The notes beneath the pieces were generated by a model. That model did not search any database. It saw only the letters and a program-made list of their open reading frames with translations, and had not been told where the DNA came from. A program made the translations under genes and the position numbers. Positions 51,904-61,130 of a stretch of DNA of 64,000 bases are shown here, one piece after another (the stretch's first letter is position 1; every line of letters starts with the position of its first letter). The DNA comes from JAQBVV01 sp965249205 (GTDB lineage: Bacteria; Acidobacteriota; Vicinamibacteria; Vicinamibacterales; UBA2999). The stretch covers positions 744,001 to 808,000 of the forward strand of contig CBDFLL010000005.1 of assembly GCA_965249205.1 (NCBI GenBank). The letters run 5' to 3'.

Positions 51904-53472
51904 GTGAACGCCGCACCAGACTCATCACGTGTGTCCCTCGTCACGCTGGTACGGCCGCCGACGGTCGTACCAAAGTGGGCACACACCACTCCGATCTGCC
52001 CTCCCATTGGGGTCGCGTACATCGCTTCCGCTGTTCGGGAAGCGGGCTACCGAGTCGCTATCGTCGATGCTCTGGGAGAGGGGGTTCTTGAGACGCGGGC
52101 AGTCGATGGACGTCCGGGGTTCCTGGCGCGCGGACTGTCCATTGAGGCACTCGTTCGACGCGTCGATCAAGGGACCACATATATCGGCCTCTCGTGTATG
52201 TTCTCCCACGAGTGGCCGATGACCCGAATGGTCATCAATGAGCTGCGGAACGCGCTGCCACACGCTGTGATCATCGCTGGTGGTGAGCACATCACCGCGA
52301 TTCCCGAGTTCAGCCTCTCGGACTGCCCAGCGTTGGACTATTGCGTCCTCGGCGAAGGCGAAGAGACGATCGTTGACCTCGTGGCGTCGCTCGACGCGGG
52401 CAGACCGATTGCCGCCGTCTCAGGGATCGTGCATCGAGAGAACGGCGACATGGTTCGGAATACGACGCGTGGCCGCATCCGCCAATTGAACGACATCGCG
52501 GCACCAGCCTGGGATCTTATCCCCCTGGCGAACTACCTGGATCGTGGATTCGGATTCGGTGTAAACCGCGGACGGTGCCTTCCAGTGCTTGCCAGCCGCG
52601 GTTGTCCATACGAATGCACGTTTTGCTCGAATCCCACCATGTGGACGACGCGGTGGATTGCGCGCGATCCAGACATGCTGTTGGACGAAATGCTCGGTTA
52701 CATCGAGCAGTATCAGATCGAAAACTTCGATTTCTATGACCTTACGGCCATTGTGCGACGTGACTGGATTATCGATTTCTGCCAGAAGATCATCGAACGA
52801 GGCCATCGCTTCACCTGGCAGCTTCCGAGTGGGACTCGATCAGAGGCTATCGACGAGACCGTCGCTCGGCTTCTCTACGAGTCGGGATGCCGAAACCTCA
52901 GCTACGCCCCCGAAAGCGGCTCGCCCTCGGTCTTGAAGCGCATAAAGAAGAAGGTTGCGCTCGATCGCATGAAGCGCTCGATGCGCGCGGCCATCAAGAG
53001 CGGGCTCAACGTCAAAGCGAACATCATTATTGGCTTTCCTGGCGAGACACACGGCGAAGTCTTTGAAACGCTGAAGTTTCTTATCGAAATGGCATTGACC
53101 GGCGTCCATGACGTGTCAATTTCGCCGTTTTCTCCTTACCCGGGGTCTGAGTTGTTCGATGATCTTCGTGAGCGTGGTCAGATCGTAAAGTTTTCGGACG
53201 ACTACTTCTACTCGCTCGAAACCTACACGGACCTCCTGCACACGATCTCGATGTCGGAGCATGTCAGCGGCCGTGCGCTGGGGCTGTATCGGGGTTTCGG
53301 CATGGTGCTATTCTATGGCGTGTCTTTCGCCGTGCGGCCTTGGCGAATCGTGAAGACGGTTGTCAACGTGTTCCGAGATCGCCAGGAATCCCGCGGCGAA
53401 ATGTCTCTCCGAGATCTGTTCTTCCGCGTCCGAGACTCGGCGACGGTGGGTGCCGATCACTCCGTAAGATGA
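51904..53472 (+). CDS. B12-binding-type radical SAM enzyme
   Basis: A 522-residue protein. A cobalamin-binding-like N-terminal domain (TPICPPIGVAYIASAVREAG, VIIAGGEHITAIPEFSL, YCVLGEGEETIVDLVASL) precedes the radical SAM core with SRGCPYECTFCSNPTMW (CxxxCxxC cluster), YAPESGSPSVLKRIKKKV and IIIGFPGETHGEVFETLKFL. ATG 51904. Members make difficult C-methylations, rearrangements or lipid modifications. The next gene is a second radical SAM enzyme 16 nt downstream, so they act in one pathway; the substrate is unknown. Confidence 0.82.
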   Translation: MNAAPDSSRVSLVTLVRPPTVVPKWAHTTPICPPIGVAYIASAVREAGYRVAIVDALGEGVLETRAVDGRPGFLARGLSIEALVRRVDQGTTYIGLSCMFSHEWPMTRMVINELRNALPHAVIIAGGEHITAIPEFSLSDCPALDYCVLGEGEETIVDLVASLDAGRPIAAVSGIVHRENGDMVRNTTRGRIRQLNDIAAPAWDLIPLANYLDRGFGFGVNRGRCLPVLASRGCPYECTFCSNPTMWTTRWIARDPDMLLDEMLGYIEQYQIENFDFYDLTAIVRRDWIIDFCQKIIERGHRFTWQLPSGTRSEAIDETVARLLYESGCRNLSYAPESGSPSVLKRIKKKVALDRMKRSMRAAIKSGLNVKANIIIGFPGETHGEVFETLKFLIEMALTGVHDVSISPFSPYPGSELFDDLRERGQIVKFSDDYFYSLETYTDLLHTISMSEHVSGRALGLYRGFGMVLFYGVSFAVRPWRIVKTVVNVFRDRQESRGEMSLRDLFFRVRDSATVGADHSVR

Positions 53473-53488
53473 GGCTCGGGCTTCACGC

Positions 53489-54814
53489 GTGGGCGTCCCC
53501 AACTTGAAAGTTGCGCTGGTCGAGGTCCTCCCCGACCACAAGCGGTGCGTCAATAAGGACTTCATGGGAGGCTACGGCTGGGCCTTCAAGGTCGGAGACT
53601 CGCACCGCGCCCGCGCCATTGAAGTGGTCAAGCGCGTGGGCGAACGGCTGCCACTCATGTCTTTCGGATATCTGGCGGGCGTCTTCTCGCGAGCGGGGTA
53701 TGGCTGTGAGTACACCAATGGAGTCGTGCCGGATGCCGATCTAGCCCTGATCTACTCATCGCTTGTTGATCACCGCGCCGAGCGGGCGATGGCCATGCGT
53801 TACAAGCGAGAGACGCGCGCCACCGTCGCATTTATCGGACCATTTGCCAGCCACTGTCCGGACCAGTTTCTGGACGTGGCAGACATTGTTGTCGCCGGGG
53901 AGCCTGAGCAGTTTGCGCTCGATCTCGTGGCGAGCGGGACACTGCCGACGGGTGTCGCACCAAGCCCGAACGTCCAAGATCTCGACAGTCTTCCTTTTCC
54001 AGACTGGTCGACGTTTCCTGTCCGCTCGTACTCGTACTTTCCGGCTCTACGCCAGCGCCCGTTCCTGCCTATTCTTTCAAGCCGCGGATGCCCCTATACC
54101 TGTGAGTATTGCCCCTACGAAATCATCAAGTTCCGCGAACGGTCTGCGGAGAACGTCCTCGACGAGTTATCCCAGTGGAACGATCGCTACGGCATGCGGG
54201 CCTTCCTGTTTCGCGATCCGATTTTCAGCCTTCGGCGCGCGCGCGTCGTCGAACTGATGGAGGGCATGCTGAGCCGCGGATTTACCTTCCGGTGGGCCTG
54301 CGAGACGCGAATGGATTGTCTCGATGTCGAGCTATTGGAACTCATGGCCAGCGCCGGTCTGCGCGTCGTGAACGTGGCCGTGGAGTCCTCGAGTGATGCG
54401 GTACTCAAGGACGTGGCGCGTAAGGCCATTCCCGTGCAACACCAGGAAGACATCCTTCGGGCCTGCGACCGTCTCGGCATCCGCGCGACGGTCTTTTATG
54501 TGCTGGGCCTCCCGGAAGATACGCGAGAGTCGATCGAACAGACGGTCGCCTACGCTAAACGCTTGAACACCCACGTGGCTCAGTTCTTTATCTATACGCC
54601 CTTCCCCGGCACCCGGCTCTACGACCGGGTCAAGGACAATGTCATGACGACCGATTGGGAACAGTTTGACTGCTACTCGCCCGTGATCAAGCACCCAACC
54701 TTGACACCGACCGAAATCTTGCGCCTGAAGGAGTGGGCGTTCGTCAGCTATTACTACAGGCCTGCATGGCTCGGGAAGTTTGCAGTGAGAGCCGCCCGCG
54801 ATCTCTTCAACTGA
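53489..54814 (+). CDS. Radical SAM enzyme (BchE/B12-type)
   Basis: A 441-residue protein with SSRGCPYTCEYCPYEIIKFR (CxxxCxxC), an upstream Rossmann-like domain (VAFIGPFASHCPDQFLDVAD, IVVAGEPEQFALDLV), and VAVESSSDAVLKDVARKAIP, FYVLGLPEDTRESIEQTVAY and IYTPFPGTRLYDRVKD. Start GTG 53489 or a later TTG. The N-terminal half lacks a clear DxHxxG cobalamin motif. Co-transcribed with the gene at 51904. Likely paired modification of a lipid or sugar; unproven. Confidence 0.8.
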   Translation: MGVPNLKVALVEVLPDHKRCVNKDFMGGYGWAFKVGDSHRARAIEVVKRVGERLPLMSFGYLAGVFSRAGYGCEYTNGVVPDADLALIYSSLVDHRAERAMAMRYKRETRATVAFIGPFASHCPDQFLDVADIVVAGEPEQFALDLVASGTLPTGVAPSPNVQDLDSLPFPDWSTFPVRSYSYFPALRQRPFLPILSSRGCPYTCEYCPYEIIKFRERSAENVLDELSQWNDRYGMRAFLFRDPIFSLRRARVVELMEGMLSRGFTFRWACETRMDCLDVELLELMASAGLRVVNVAVESSSDAVLKDVARKAIPVQHQEDILRACDRLGIRATVFYVLGLPEDTRESIEQTVAYAKRLNTHVAQFFIYTPFPGTRLYDRVKDNVMTTDWEQFDCYSPVIKHPTLTPTEILRLKEWAFVSYYYRPAWLGKFAVRAARDLFN

Positions 54815-54900
54815 CTCTGCGCGACGTCGCTGGCATTGTCAGGTCATACGAACGCCGGGCGCCGAGCGATGCCCGCCGCCTCGCACTTCGACTCGCGGCT

Positions 54901-55175
54901 AGCGCGGATTTCACTTGTACCCAATACTCGGTCGTGTTACTCCTGAGGGTGGTGAGGGACCGATTGCTACGTACGTCCTGAATCTGCGGACGCGCGTACT
55001 GATTGCGGTTGCTCGGGAGCTACCTCATAAAATCCGCGCTACCGCGGATTTCACTTGTCCCTCGTACTCGGTCGAGGTACGCGCTCATGAAATCCGCGCT
55101 AGCGCGGATTTCACCTGTACCTAGTACTCGGTCGTGGTACGCGCTCAATCCGCGCTAGTTGTCCGGATTTCGATT
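54901..55175. repeat. Array of palindrome-containing repeats (about 56-60 bp unit)
   Basis: After the radical SAM operon there are three or four copies of a unit made of a palindrome plus a GTAC-rich arm with TACTCGGTCG. The best palindrome is the 26-bp perfect dyad at 55088-55113 (TGAAATCCGCGCT and its complement). Copies lie at 54901 (half), 55031-55053 (one mismatch), 55088-55113 and 55147 (decayed); the second and third are 60 bp apart. The region is between convergent genes, so it may act as a bidirectional terminator or be a REP-type element. It is not a CRISPR array: there are no unique spacers. Confidence 0.6.
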
Positions 55176-55269
55176 GGCTGGCCGCGCCACTGCTCGCAGC
55201 GCGTCAGCCGTACTCCTGCCAGGGCGACCGGCCTTGCAAGGTACGGGGGCGACACCACGGCCCTGGCCT

Positions 55270-56004
55270 CTACGGTGTCGCTGGGGAATCGGAAACGGTT
55301 ATGTGCGCGGCGTCCGGCGTCCCGGCTATGCCTCGAAGCAGAAGGCCGAGTAACAGCCAGATTGCCGCGACCGACCCTATAACGATATTCCCGCGCACCG
55401 GATGAGTTTCCCGCAACGTCATGAGCAACCGCCAGATCGAGGGGGTGGGCGCATCTGCGAGGAAGGCCAGGTCTGCCCAGCGACTTTGGTTGTTGATGTG
55501 CATGCTACCGTCGGCGTACCGCTCCCCCTTTGTGGCCCAGAAGGCAATGCCTTCAGCCTGCGCTGGCGCGATATCCAGACGGTAACTGCGGTCAGCGGAA
55601 TTGCCAATGGGCGGGAACTCGAGCCGATACGACGGCGACTGAATCAGGCGGTCGGCCGAAACCACCGCTTCGTACACGCGAGTCACGGGGTCGCCCGTGA
55701 CGTCGTAGAGTTCGAACGGCACGGAGCCAGAGACTCGCTCGCCAACGGCCACCGGGAACACCTCGACGGCGTGAAGGCCGTGCCCCGTCATGTAGAAGGT
55801 CTGCCCAACCACCATGCCTGGGCCGAGTTGCGGTGTCTGAAAACGTCGAAAGCCGAGGTTGTCGCCAGGAAGCGTGACGCTCGATGTCGCGAGTAGCGCG
55901 GCGACCACGACAGGTACACCCCACCACGCGACGACAGCCCACTGTGCGGGTGTTCTCAGCCTCGCGCCAAGCGAGCTGACCAGCGTCCCACCTCCAGCGA
56001 TCAC
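55270..56004 (-). CDS. Membrane-anchored protein with extracytoplasmic beta domain, unknown function
   Basis: A 244-residue protein. TM1 (VVAWWGVPVVVAALLATSSV) is near residue 25, a about 140-residue beta-rich domain follows (LPGDNLGFRRFQTPQLGPGM, FELYDVTGDPVTRVYEAVVS, YRLDIAPAQAEGIAFWATKG), then TM2 (IVIGSVAAIWLLLGLLLRGI). GTG 56004 overlaps the upstream SDR stop (GTGA). The central domain recalls jelly-roll-like periplasmic regions of membrane proteins in glycan clusters. No known family recognised. Confidence 0.6.
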   Translation of the reverse strand: MIAGGGTLVSSLGARLRTPAQWAVVAWWGVPVVVAALLATSSVTLPGDNLGFRRFQTPQLGPGMVVGQTFYMTGHGLHAVEVFPVAVGERVSGSVPFELYDVTGDPVTRVYEAVVSADRLIQSPSYRLEFPPIGNSADRSYRLDIAPAQAEGIAFWATKGERYADGSMHINNQSRWADLAFLADAPTPSIWRLLMTLRETHPVRGNIVIGSVAAIWLLLGLLLRGIAGTPDAAHITVSDSPATP

Positions 56005-56981
56005 ACTCCCTGCGGTGTCAGCGCCTCGCGCATGTGCGTGATGACCAGGCCCAGAATCTCGTCGAGGCCGACGGTGGGCGCGTAGCCAACGATACGCTGG
56101 ATCTTTGTAAGATCGGGCACCCGCCGCGGCATGTCCTCGAAACCCGCCTCGTACGCTTCATCGTACGGCACGAGCACGATATCGGAGGCGCTGTCGGTCA
56201 GAGCCTTGATTCGGTGCGCGAGGTCGAGGATGGAAATCTCCTCGGTGTTGCCGATATTGAACACCTGACCCACCGACTGAGGCTCCTGCACAAGCTTGAG
56301 CAGCGCCACAACCACATCCCCCACGTAGCCGAAGGCCCGGCGCTGCTGGCCATCACCGAACACAGTGATGGGCGCGCCGGTCAGCGCCTGGCGCACGAAG
56401 TTCGGTATCACCATCCCGTACTGCCCCGTCTGCCGCGGTCCGACGGTATTAAACAGCCTGGCAACGATGACGGGAAGCTTGCTCTCCTTCCAGTAGGCCA
56501 GCGCCAGAAACTCGTCGATCGCCTTGCTACACGCATACGCCCAGCGGTGCTTCGACGTGGGACCGATCACCAGATCGGCATCCTCGCTGAACGGTATCGC
56601 CATGCTCTTGCCATACACCTCAGACGTCGAGAAGATCACGACCAGCTTGCCCTTCTTGCTGGCGTGCTTGAGCACGACTTCCGTGCCGTGCACATTCGTC
56701 TCGATCGTGCGAACCGGCGCCTCGACGATCAGTTTGACGCCAACAGCGGCGGCAAGATGAAATACGACGTCCGCCCGATCGATGAGCTCAGCCGTCAGCC
56801 GCTCGTTCATGACGCTATCGATCACGTAATCGAAGCCCTTTCGTCCCTTCAGATGCTGAATATTGTCGATCGACCCGGTCGAGAGGTCGTCGAGCACCTG
56901 AACCTGGTCGCCACGATCGAGCAGCGCTTCCGATAAATGCGAGCCAACAAAGCCGGCCCCTCCCGTGAGCAGCGCTCTCAT
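56001..56981 (-). CDS. NAD-dependent epimerase/dehydratase (UDP-sugar SDR)
   Basis: A 326-residue extended SDR: LLTGGAGFVGSHLSEALLDR, FHLAAAVGVKLIVEAPVRTI, FSTSEVYGKS, WAYACSKAIDEF (YxxxK), LFNTVGPRQTGQYGMVIPNF and VFNIGNTEEISILDL. It belongs with UDP-glucose 4-epimerase / UDP-glucuronate decarboxylase-like enzymes; GPRQTGQYGMVIP is common in that group. It supplies a UDP-sugar for the glycan; the exact reaction is not determinable. Confidence 0.8.
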   Translation of the reverse strand: MRALLTGGAGFVGSHLSEALLDRGDQVQVLDDLSTGSIDNIQHLKGRKGFDYVIDSVMNERLTAELIDRADVVFHLAAAVGVKLIVEAPVRTIETNVHGTEVVLKHASKKGKLVVIFSTSEVYGKSMAIPFSEDADLVIGPTSKHRWAYACSKAIDEFLALAYWKESKLPVIVARLFNTVGPRQTGQYGMVIPNFVRQALTGAPITVFGDGQQRRAFGYVGDVVVALLKLVQEPQSVGQVFNIGNTEEISILDLAHRIKALTDSASDIVLVPYDEAYEAGFEDMPRRVPDLTKIQRIVGYAPTVGLDEILGLVITHMREALTPQGV

Positions 56982-57100
56982 GCAGTCACTCCTTGCCTTT
57001 CGATCCTCGTCCCTCGCCCGCGTGCTTCAGTGTATCGCGCAGTCCAACGGAACGCTCGGTGGAAGTGCATTTCATCGTTCCCTCTCACCTGGTTGTCGGG

Positions 57101-59035
57101 CTAGTTCATCCCGACTGGCTGAGGCACCTGGCCGCGCGTCCACTGCGGCAAACTTCGGAGCCATAGTTCGAAACACAGCACGCTCCAGAGTTGCAGGCCC
57201 GAATTCGCCTCGCCAGCCTGATGACGCCTCACGAGCTGATGCACATACGAAACAGACAGAAACTCCGTGTACCGCGCCGAAGAGTCCAGCAGAAAGTCTC
57301 GGACGTAATCTTTCAGCTCGGTGCGGAACCATGCGCCAAGAGGGACACCAAACCCCATCTTGCCGCGCTTGGCCACAGACGGCGGTATCAGGTCCTGAAA
57401 CGCTTTCCGAAGAATGACCTTCGTCTCGAATCGTCGCAACTTCATCGAGTCCGGTAATCCGCCTACGTACTCGATCAGATCCGTGTCGAGGAAGGGTGAA
57501 CGCGCCTCCAGTGAATTCGCCATCGCACAACGGTCGACCTTGACGAGTAAGTCGTCGAGGAGGTACGAACGGAAGTTGGCGTGCAACAGCACTCCAAGCG
57601 TGGACAGACCTTCCATGTGCTCCCGCTCGGCGTCGAGATACTCCAATCGCCTGACGGGGGGAATCGACGCCAGCAAATCTGGGGACAGCAACTGATCGAG
57701 ATCGTCGAAGAACAGACTGCTCCAGCGTGTCATTCGATCGTACAAGGGCAGGTTCATCGCGTGGGCGAATCGACGGGCCCTGGCGAGCACGTGCTTGTCG
57801 TGCGTCGCGACCGGCAGGCAATCGAGCAAGGCCTGAAGTGGTCGGCGCAGATTCTGCGGCAGTCGCTCCGCGGCCACCCCCGCGGCAAATCGCACATACC
57901 CGGCGAAGAGTTCATCTCCGCCGTCACCATTCAGGACAACGGTCACGTCCTGCCTGGTCAGACGCGAGACGATGTAGGTCGGAATTGCCGAGGCGTCTCC
58001 GAATGGACCGTCGTGATGCCAGATCAGCGTATCCACCAAATCAACCGCTGAAGGCGTGACCTTGAACTCCGTGTGTGCAGTCTTGAACGTTTGGGCGACC
58101 TCGCGGGCGTACGACGTCTCGTCGTAGGCGGAGTCACCCTCGAACCCGATGCTGAATGTGCGAACCGGCGCACTCGTCAGCTGGCTCATCAGGCCGACGA
58201 CAATCGTGGAATCGACGCCGCCGCTCAGGAACGCACCCAGAGGCACGTCGCTGACCAATCTGCGCTCGACGGCACGGGTCAACAGCTCACGTACTGTGCC
58301 GATCGCCTCTCGCTCACTGGGTGCCCGTGAGCCGCCGGTTGTCGCAACGCCAAGCTGCAGCGTCCAGTACACCTCGCGCGTCACGTGACCGTCGAGATCG
58401 ACGACCATCGCCGTTGCCGGCTCCACCTGCCGCACATTGCGGTACAGCGTCCGCGGACTCGGCACGTAGCCATGGATGAAGTATTGCGGCACGGCCTCCG
58501 GGTCGACCTCAATCGCATGGTCATCCAGACGAAAGAACGCTTTGATCTCTGAGGCGAAGACGAAAGAATCGCGCGTCTGCGCGTAGAAGAGCGGCTTCTT
58601 CCCGGCGCGATCGCGAGCAAGCACCAATCGCTGCTGCCGTTCGTCCCAGATGGCGATCGCGAACATACCGTCCAGCCGCGCGATCGCAGCTACGCCCTCT
58701 TCTTCGTAGAGGTGCACGATCACCTCCGAATCCGACCTGCTGCGAAAGCGATGGCCTTTCCCCTCGAGCTCTTTCCTAAGCGCGCGGAAGTTGTAGATCT
58801 CCCCGTTGAACACCAGGCGCACGGTCCCGTCCTCATTGCTCATCGGCTGGTCGGCGTCTGGGGTGAGATCGATGATACGAAGCCGCCTGAATCCGAGGCC
58901 TATTTGCCGGTCCGGTGAGAGATACAGCCCTTCTGCGTCCGGCCCCCGGTGGACCAGCGAGTCGCGCATCCCGACGATGCGCTCGGGTGACGTCGTTCCA
59001 CCGGAAGTGCGCAACTCACCACAGATGCCACACAT
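57101..59035 (-). CDS. asnB: Asparagine synthase (glutamine-hydrolysing)-like amidotransferase
   Basis: A 644-residue protein. Cys2 (MCGICGELRT) is the glutaminase nucleophile; LVHRGPDAEGLYLSPD and LVFNGEIYNFRALRKELEGK complete the class II GATase domain. The synthetase domain has PLGAFLSGGVDSTIVVGLMS (PP-loop) and VVLNGDGGDELFAGYVRF. The ATG overlaps the dehydrogenase stop (TGATG). AsnB paralogues are common in polysaccharide clusters and may amidate uronic acids rather than make asparagine; which applies here is unknown. Confidence 0.85.
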   Translation of the reverse strand: MCGICGELRTSGGTTSPERIVGMRDSLVHRGPDAEGLYLSPDRQIGLGFRRLRIIDLTPDADQPMSNEDGTVRLVFNGEIYNFRALRKELEGKGHRFRSRSDSEVIVHLYEEEGVAAIARLDGMFAIAIWDERQQRLVLARDRAGKKPLFYAQTRDSFVFASEIKAFFRLDDHAIEVDPEAVPQYFIHGYVPSPRTLYRNVRQVEPATAMVVDLDGHVTREVYWTLQLGVATTGGSRAPSEREAIGTVRELLTRAVERRLVSDVPLGAFLSGGVDSTIVVGLMSQLTSAPVRTFSIGFEGDSAYDETSYAREVAQTFKTAHTEFKVTPSAVDLVDTLIWHHDGPFGDASAIPTYIVSRLTRQDVTVVLNGDGGDELFAGYVRFAAGVAAERLPQNLRRPLQALLDCLPVATHDKHVLARARRFAHAMNLPLYDRMTRWSSLFFDDLDQLLSPDLLASIPPVRRLEYLDAEREHMEGLSTLGVLLHANFRSYLLDDLLVKVDRCAMANSLEARSPFLDTDLIEYVGGLPDSMKLRRFETKVILRKAFQDLIPPSVAKRGKMGFGVPLGAWFRTELKDYVRDFLLDSSARYTEFLSVSYVHQLVRRHQAGEANSGLQLWSVLCFELWLRSLPQWTRGQVPQPVGMN

Positions 59036-59982
59036 CAGCGCTGACCCTCCTCCTCTGGGGTGCCAAGAGCATCCAGGAGATTCTCAACGGCCTCCATCTC
59101 CATGCGTCGACGGCACTCGACGGTGAAGGAGCCGACATGCGGGGTCAGAAGCACCTGAGGATAGCGCGCCAGGGGACCTGAATAGGGTTCGTCGCGAAAC
59201 GCGTCGATCCAGGCGCCGGCCACTCGGCCGGACTCCAGAACGGCACACAGCGCCTCTTCGTCGACCAGACCGCCACGCCCACCATTGAGCACAAACGCAC
59301 CAGGCTTCAACAGGAGCAACTCTGCCTCGCGAAGGACGGCTTCCTCTCCGGATGCATGCAACGTGACAATGTCTGCACGCGGGAGAGCCTCGCCAAGACT
59401 GAGCAACTCTATCGGCAACTCGACCGCTTCCACATGGGGATCGACGGCGATCACCTTCACTCCGAATGCCAGCAACAACGAGGAGACTCGACGACCGATT
59501 CGACCCAGCCCGACGACGGCGACCGTGCGCCCCTCAAGCTGCGCACCCGGGCTACGGGTCCACCGACCGGCGTGCAGGTCGACGCTCATGGGCACAATCC
59601 GGCGGAGTAACGCCAACATCGCCCCCAGTGTCAGTTCCGCGACGGCAGCCGTCGGCGCATCCGGCGTGTTTCGCACGGCGATGCCGAGCTGCTTTGCCGC
59701 GGCGAGATCGACATTCGACATGCCAACACCGGATCGTGAGATCGCTCGAAGCTCTGACTGTTTCAACACCGATTCATTGAGGGGTTCGAGACCAGCGACG
59801 AGACCGACGACGCCCGGCAGCAGCGCCATCAACTCCTGCTCTGTCAGCTTTCTGCCGAAAGGATTCTGCTGAACCGTGAATCCCGCCTTGACCAGACGCT
59901 CAAGTGGCGCGGCATCGACGGCACCGAAGGATGACGGTCCGATGAGTACTTTCCCAGCTGACACTAGTGACATCCTGCGCAT
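59035..59982 (-). CDS. D-2-hydroxyacid dehydrogenase (phosphoglycerate-dehydrogenase-like)
   Basis: A 315-residue protein with ISRSGVGMSNVDLAAAKQLG, VAVVGLGRIGRRVSSLLLAF (NAD-binding), LNGGRGGLVDEEALCAVLES, AWIDAFRDEPYSGPLARY and VLLTPHVGSFTVEC (catalytic His). The order fits D-isomer-specific 2-hydroxyacid dehydrogenases. It is coupled to asnB by TGATG. The reading frame is open to 59982; ATG 59973 is an equally good start. In the cluster it may make a hydroxy or keto acid for glycan or lipid decoration (inference). Confidence 0.82.
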   Translation of the reverse strand: MRRMSLVSAGKVLIGPSSFGAVDAAPLERLVKAGFTVQQNPFGRKLTEQELMALLPGVVGLVAGLEPLNESVLKQSELRAISRSGVGMSNVDLAAAKQLGIAVRNTPDAPTAAVAELTLGAMLALLRRIVPMSVDLHAGRWTRSPGAQLEGRTVAVVGLGRIGRRVSSLLLAFGVKVIAVDPHVEAVELPIELLSLGEALPRADIVTLHASGEEAVLREAELLLLKPGAFVLNGGRGGLVDEEALCAVLESGRVAGAWIDAFRDEPYSGPLARYPQVLLTPHVGSFTVECRRRMEMEAVENLLDALGTPEEEGQR

Positions 59983-60082
59983 TTTGACCCGCGGGAGCGG
60001 GGGCGACCCTGGCGTGCCACAGCCGCGGAGTGCCCACCAAGCCGCGGCAGTGCGTCACGACACCCGGGCACGAGCCCGCTAG

Positions 60083-61120
60083 ATGTCTTTGCTAAACACG
60101 TTGTTCATCCGGAGCACTCTGAAAAGAATGGAGTTTCCAGACCACCGTTCTGACCAGAGGAGGCCCCGGATGACGCTTCATCGTAATGCCAAGACGACCC
60201 GACTTCGCGCCTGGAATTGGTGCGCCGTGTCCTGTTCGATAAGTGGGCGCACGACGCCGTGGCCGAGGGCTACGGCGTAAGTGTCCGCACGGTTGCGAAA
60301 TGGGTGCGCCGGTTCCGCGAAGAGGGTGCAGCCGGGCTGGAGGACCGATCGTCCCGGCCGCAGCGGACTCCGCATGTCACGCCGGCGATCCGGGTCACGT
60401 TCATCCGGCAGCTCCGCGAGCAACACGGCCTGCCGGCCTGGGCCATTGCCCGCGCCTTGCGGATGCCCCGCTCGACGGTGGGGGCCTGGCTGCGGCGGCT
60501 GGGACTCAACCGGCTCCCAGGCCCGCCGCCCGTCCCGATCCAGCGCTACGAGTGGCCGCACCCTGGCGATCTGCTACACGTGGACATCAAGCCGCTGGGG
60601 CGCTTTCGGCGTGTAGGCCATCGGATTCATGGGAATCCCCGGCAGGCGTCACCGGGGGCGGGCTGGGAGTACGTGCATGTGGCGGTGGACGACCATACGC
60701 GGCTGGCCTACGTCGAGGTCCTGGGCGACCAGACGGGGACCACCTGTGCCGCTTTCTTGGACCGAGCCGTCGCTTGGTACGCGGCGCGGCAGATCACCGT
60801 CCATCGCGTCATGAGCGATAACGGCAGCGGCTACGTGTCCCGGCGGTTTCGGACAGCCTGTCAGGCCCACGCGCTGCGCCATCTGCGGACGCGCCCCTAT
60901 ACGCCGCGGACCAACGGCAAGGCTGAGCGCTTCATTCAGACGCTGCTGCGTGAGTGGGCCTATGTCCAGCCGTATCAGACGTCTCGCCACCGCCGGCGAG
61001 CCCTTCGCCCGTGGCTGCGCTACTACAATCACGACCGGCCGCACGCCAGCTTGCACTATGAACCGCCCGTGTCACGACTCACGAGTGCTGCGTGATGAAC
61101 AACGTGTTTGACTTCAACAC
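60083..61120 (+). mobile_element. IS481-family insertion sequence between CTAG target repeats
   Basis: Imperfect terminal inverted repeats contain a 16-bp identical core, AAACACGTTGTTCATC at 60094-60109 and its complement at 61094-61109. CTAG occurs immediately outside both ends (60079-60082 and 61121-61124), matching the CTAG-type target known for IS481 elements. The single transposase is frameshifted. The IS lies between the dehydrogenase start and the upstream GT2 end, so it splits a minus-strand operon and could block transcription into the asnB genes. Confidence 0.78.
60170..61095 (+). pseudogene. IS481 transposase with a one-base frameshift
   Basis: ATG 60170 (AGGAGG at 60157-60162) begins MTLHRNAKTT and then leaves frame. 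The rest, in another frame from about 60200, reads LELVRRVLFDKWAHDAVAEG with a helix-turn-helix and the DDE residues in HVDIKPLG, VMSDNGSGYVS and TNGKAERFIQTLL. Restoring one C in the CCC at 60198-60200 gives a continuous protein (TTPTSRLELVRR). So the gene is disrupted by a one-base deletion. The usual length is about 308 residues; the C-terminal frame alone is 292. Confidence 0.78.
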
Positions 61121-61130
61121 CTAGACGCTG

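Noticed and set aside
54901..55175. Possible CRISPR array because of repeated palindromic units
   Set aside because: Units are next to each other or separated by related sequence, not by unique spacers of constant length; no cas genes are in the window.
57072..57821. 249-codon minus-strand ORF overlapping asnB
   Set aside because: Lies inside the asnB coding sequence in another frame; only asnB shows conserved motifs.
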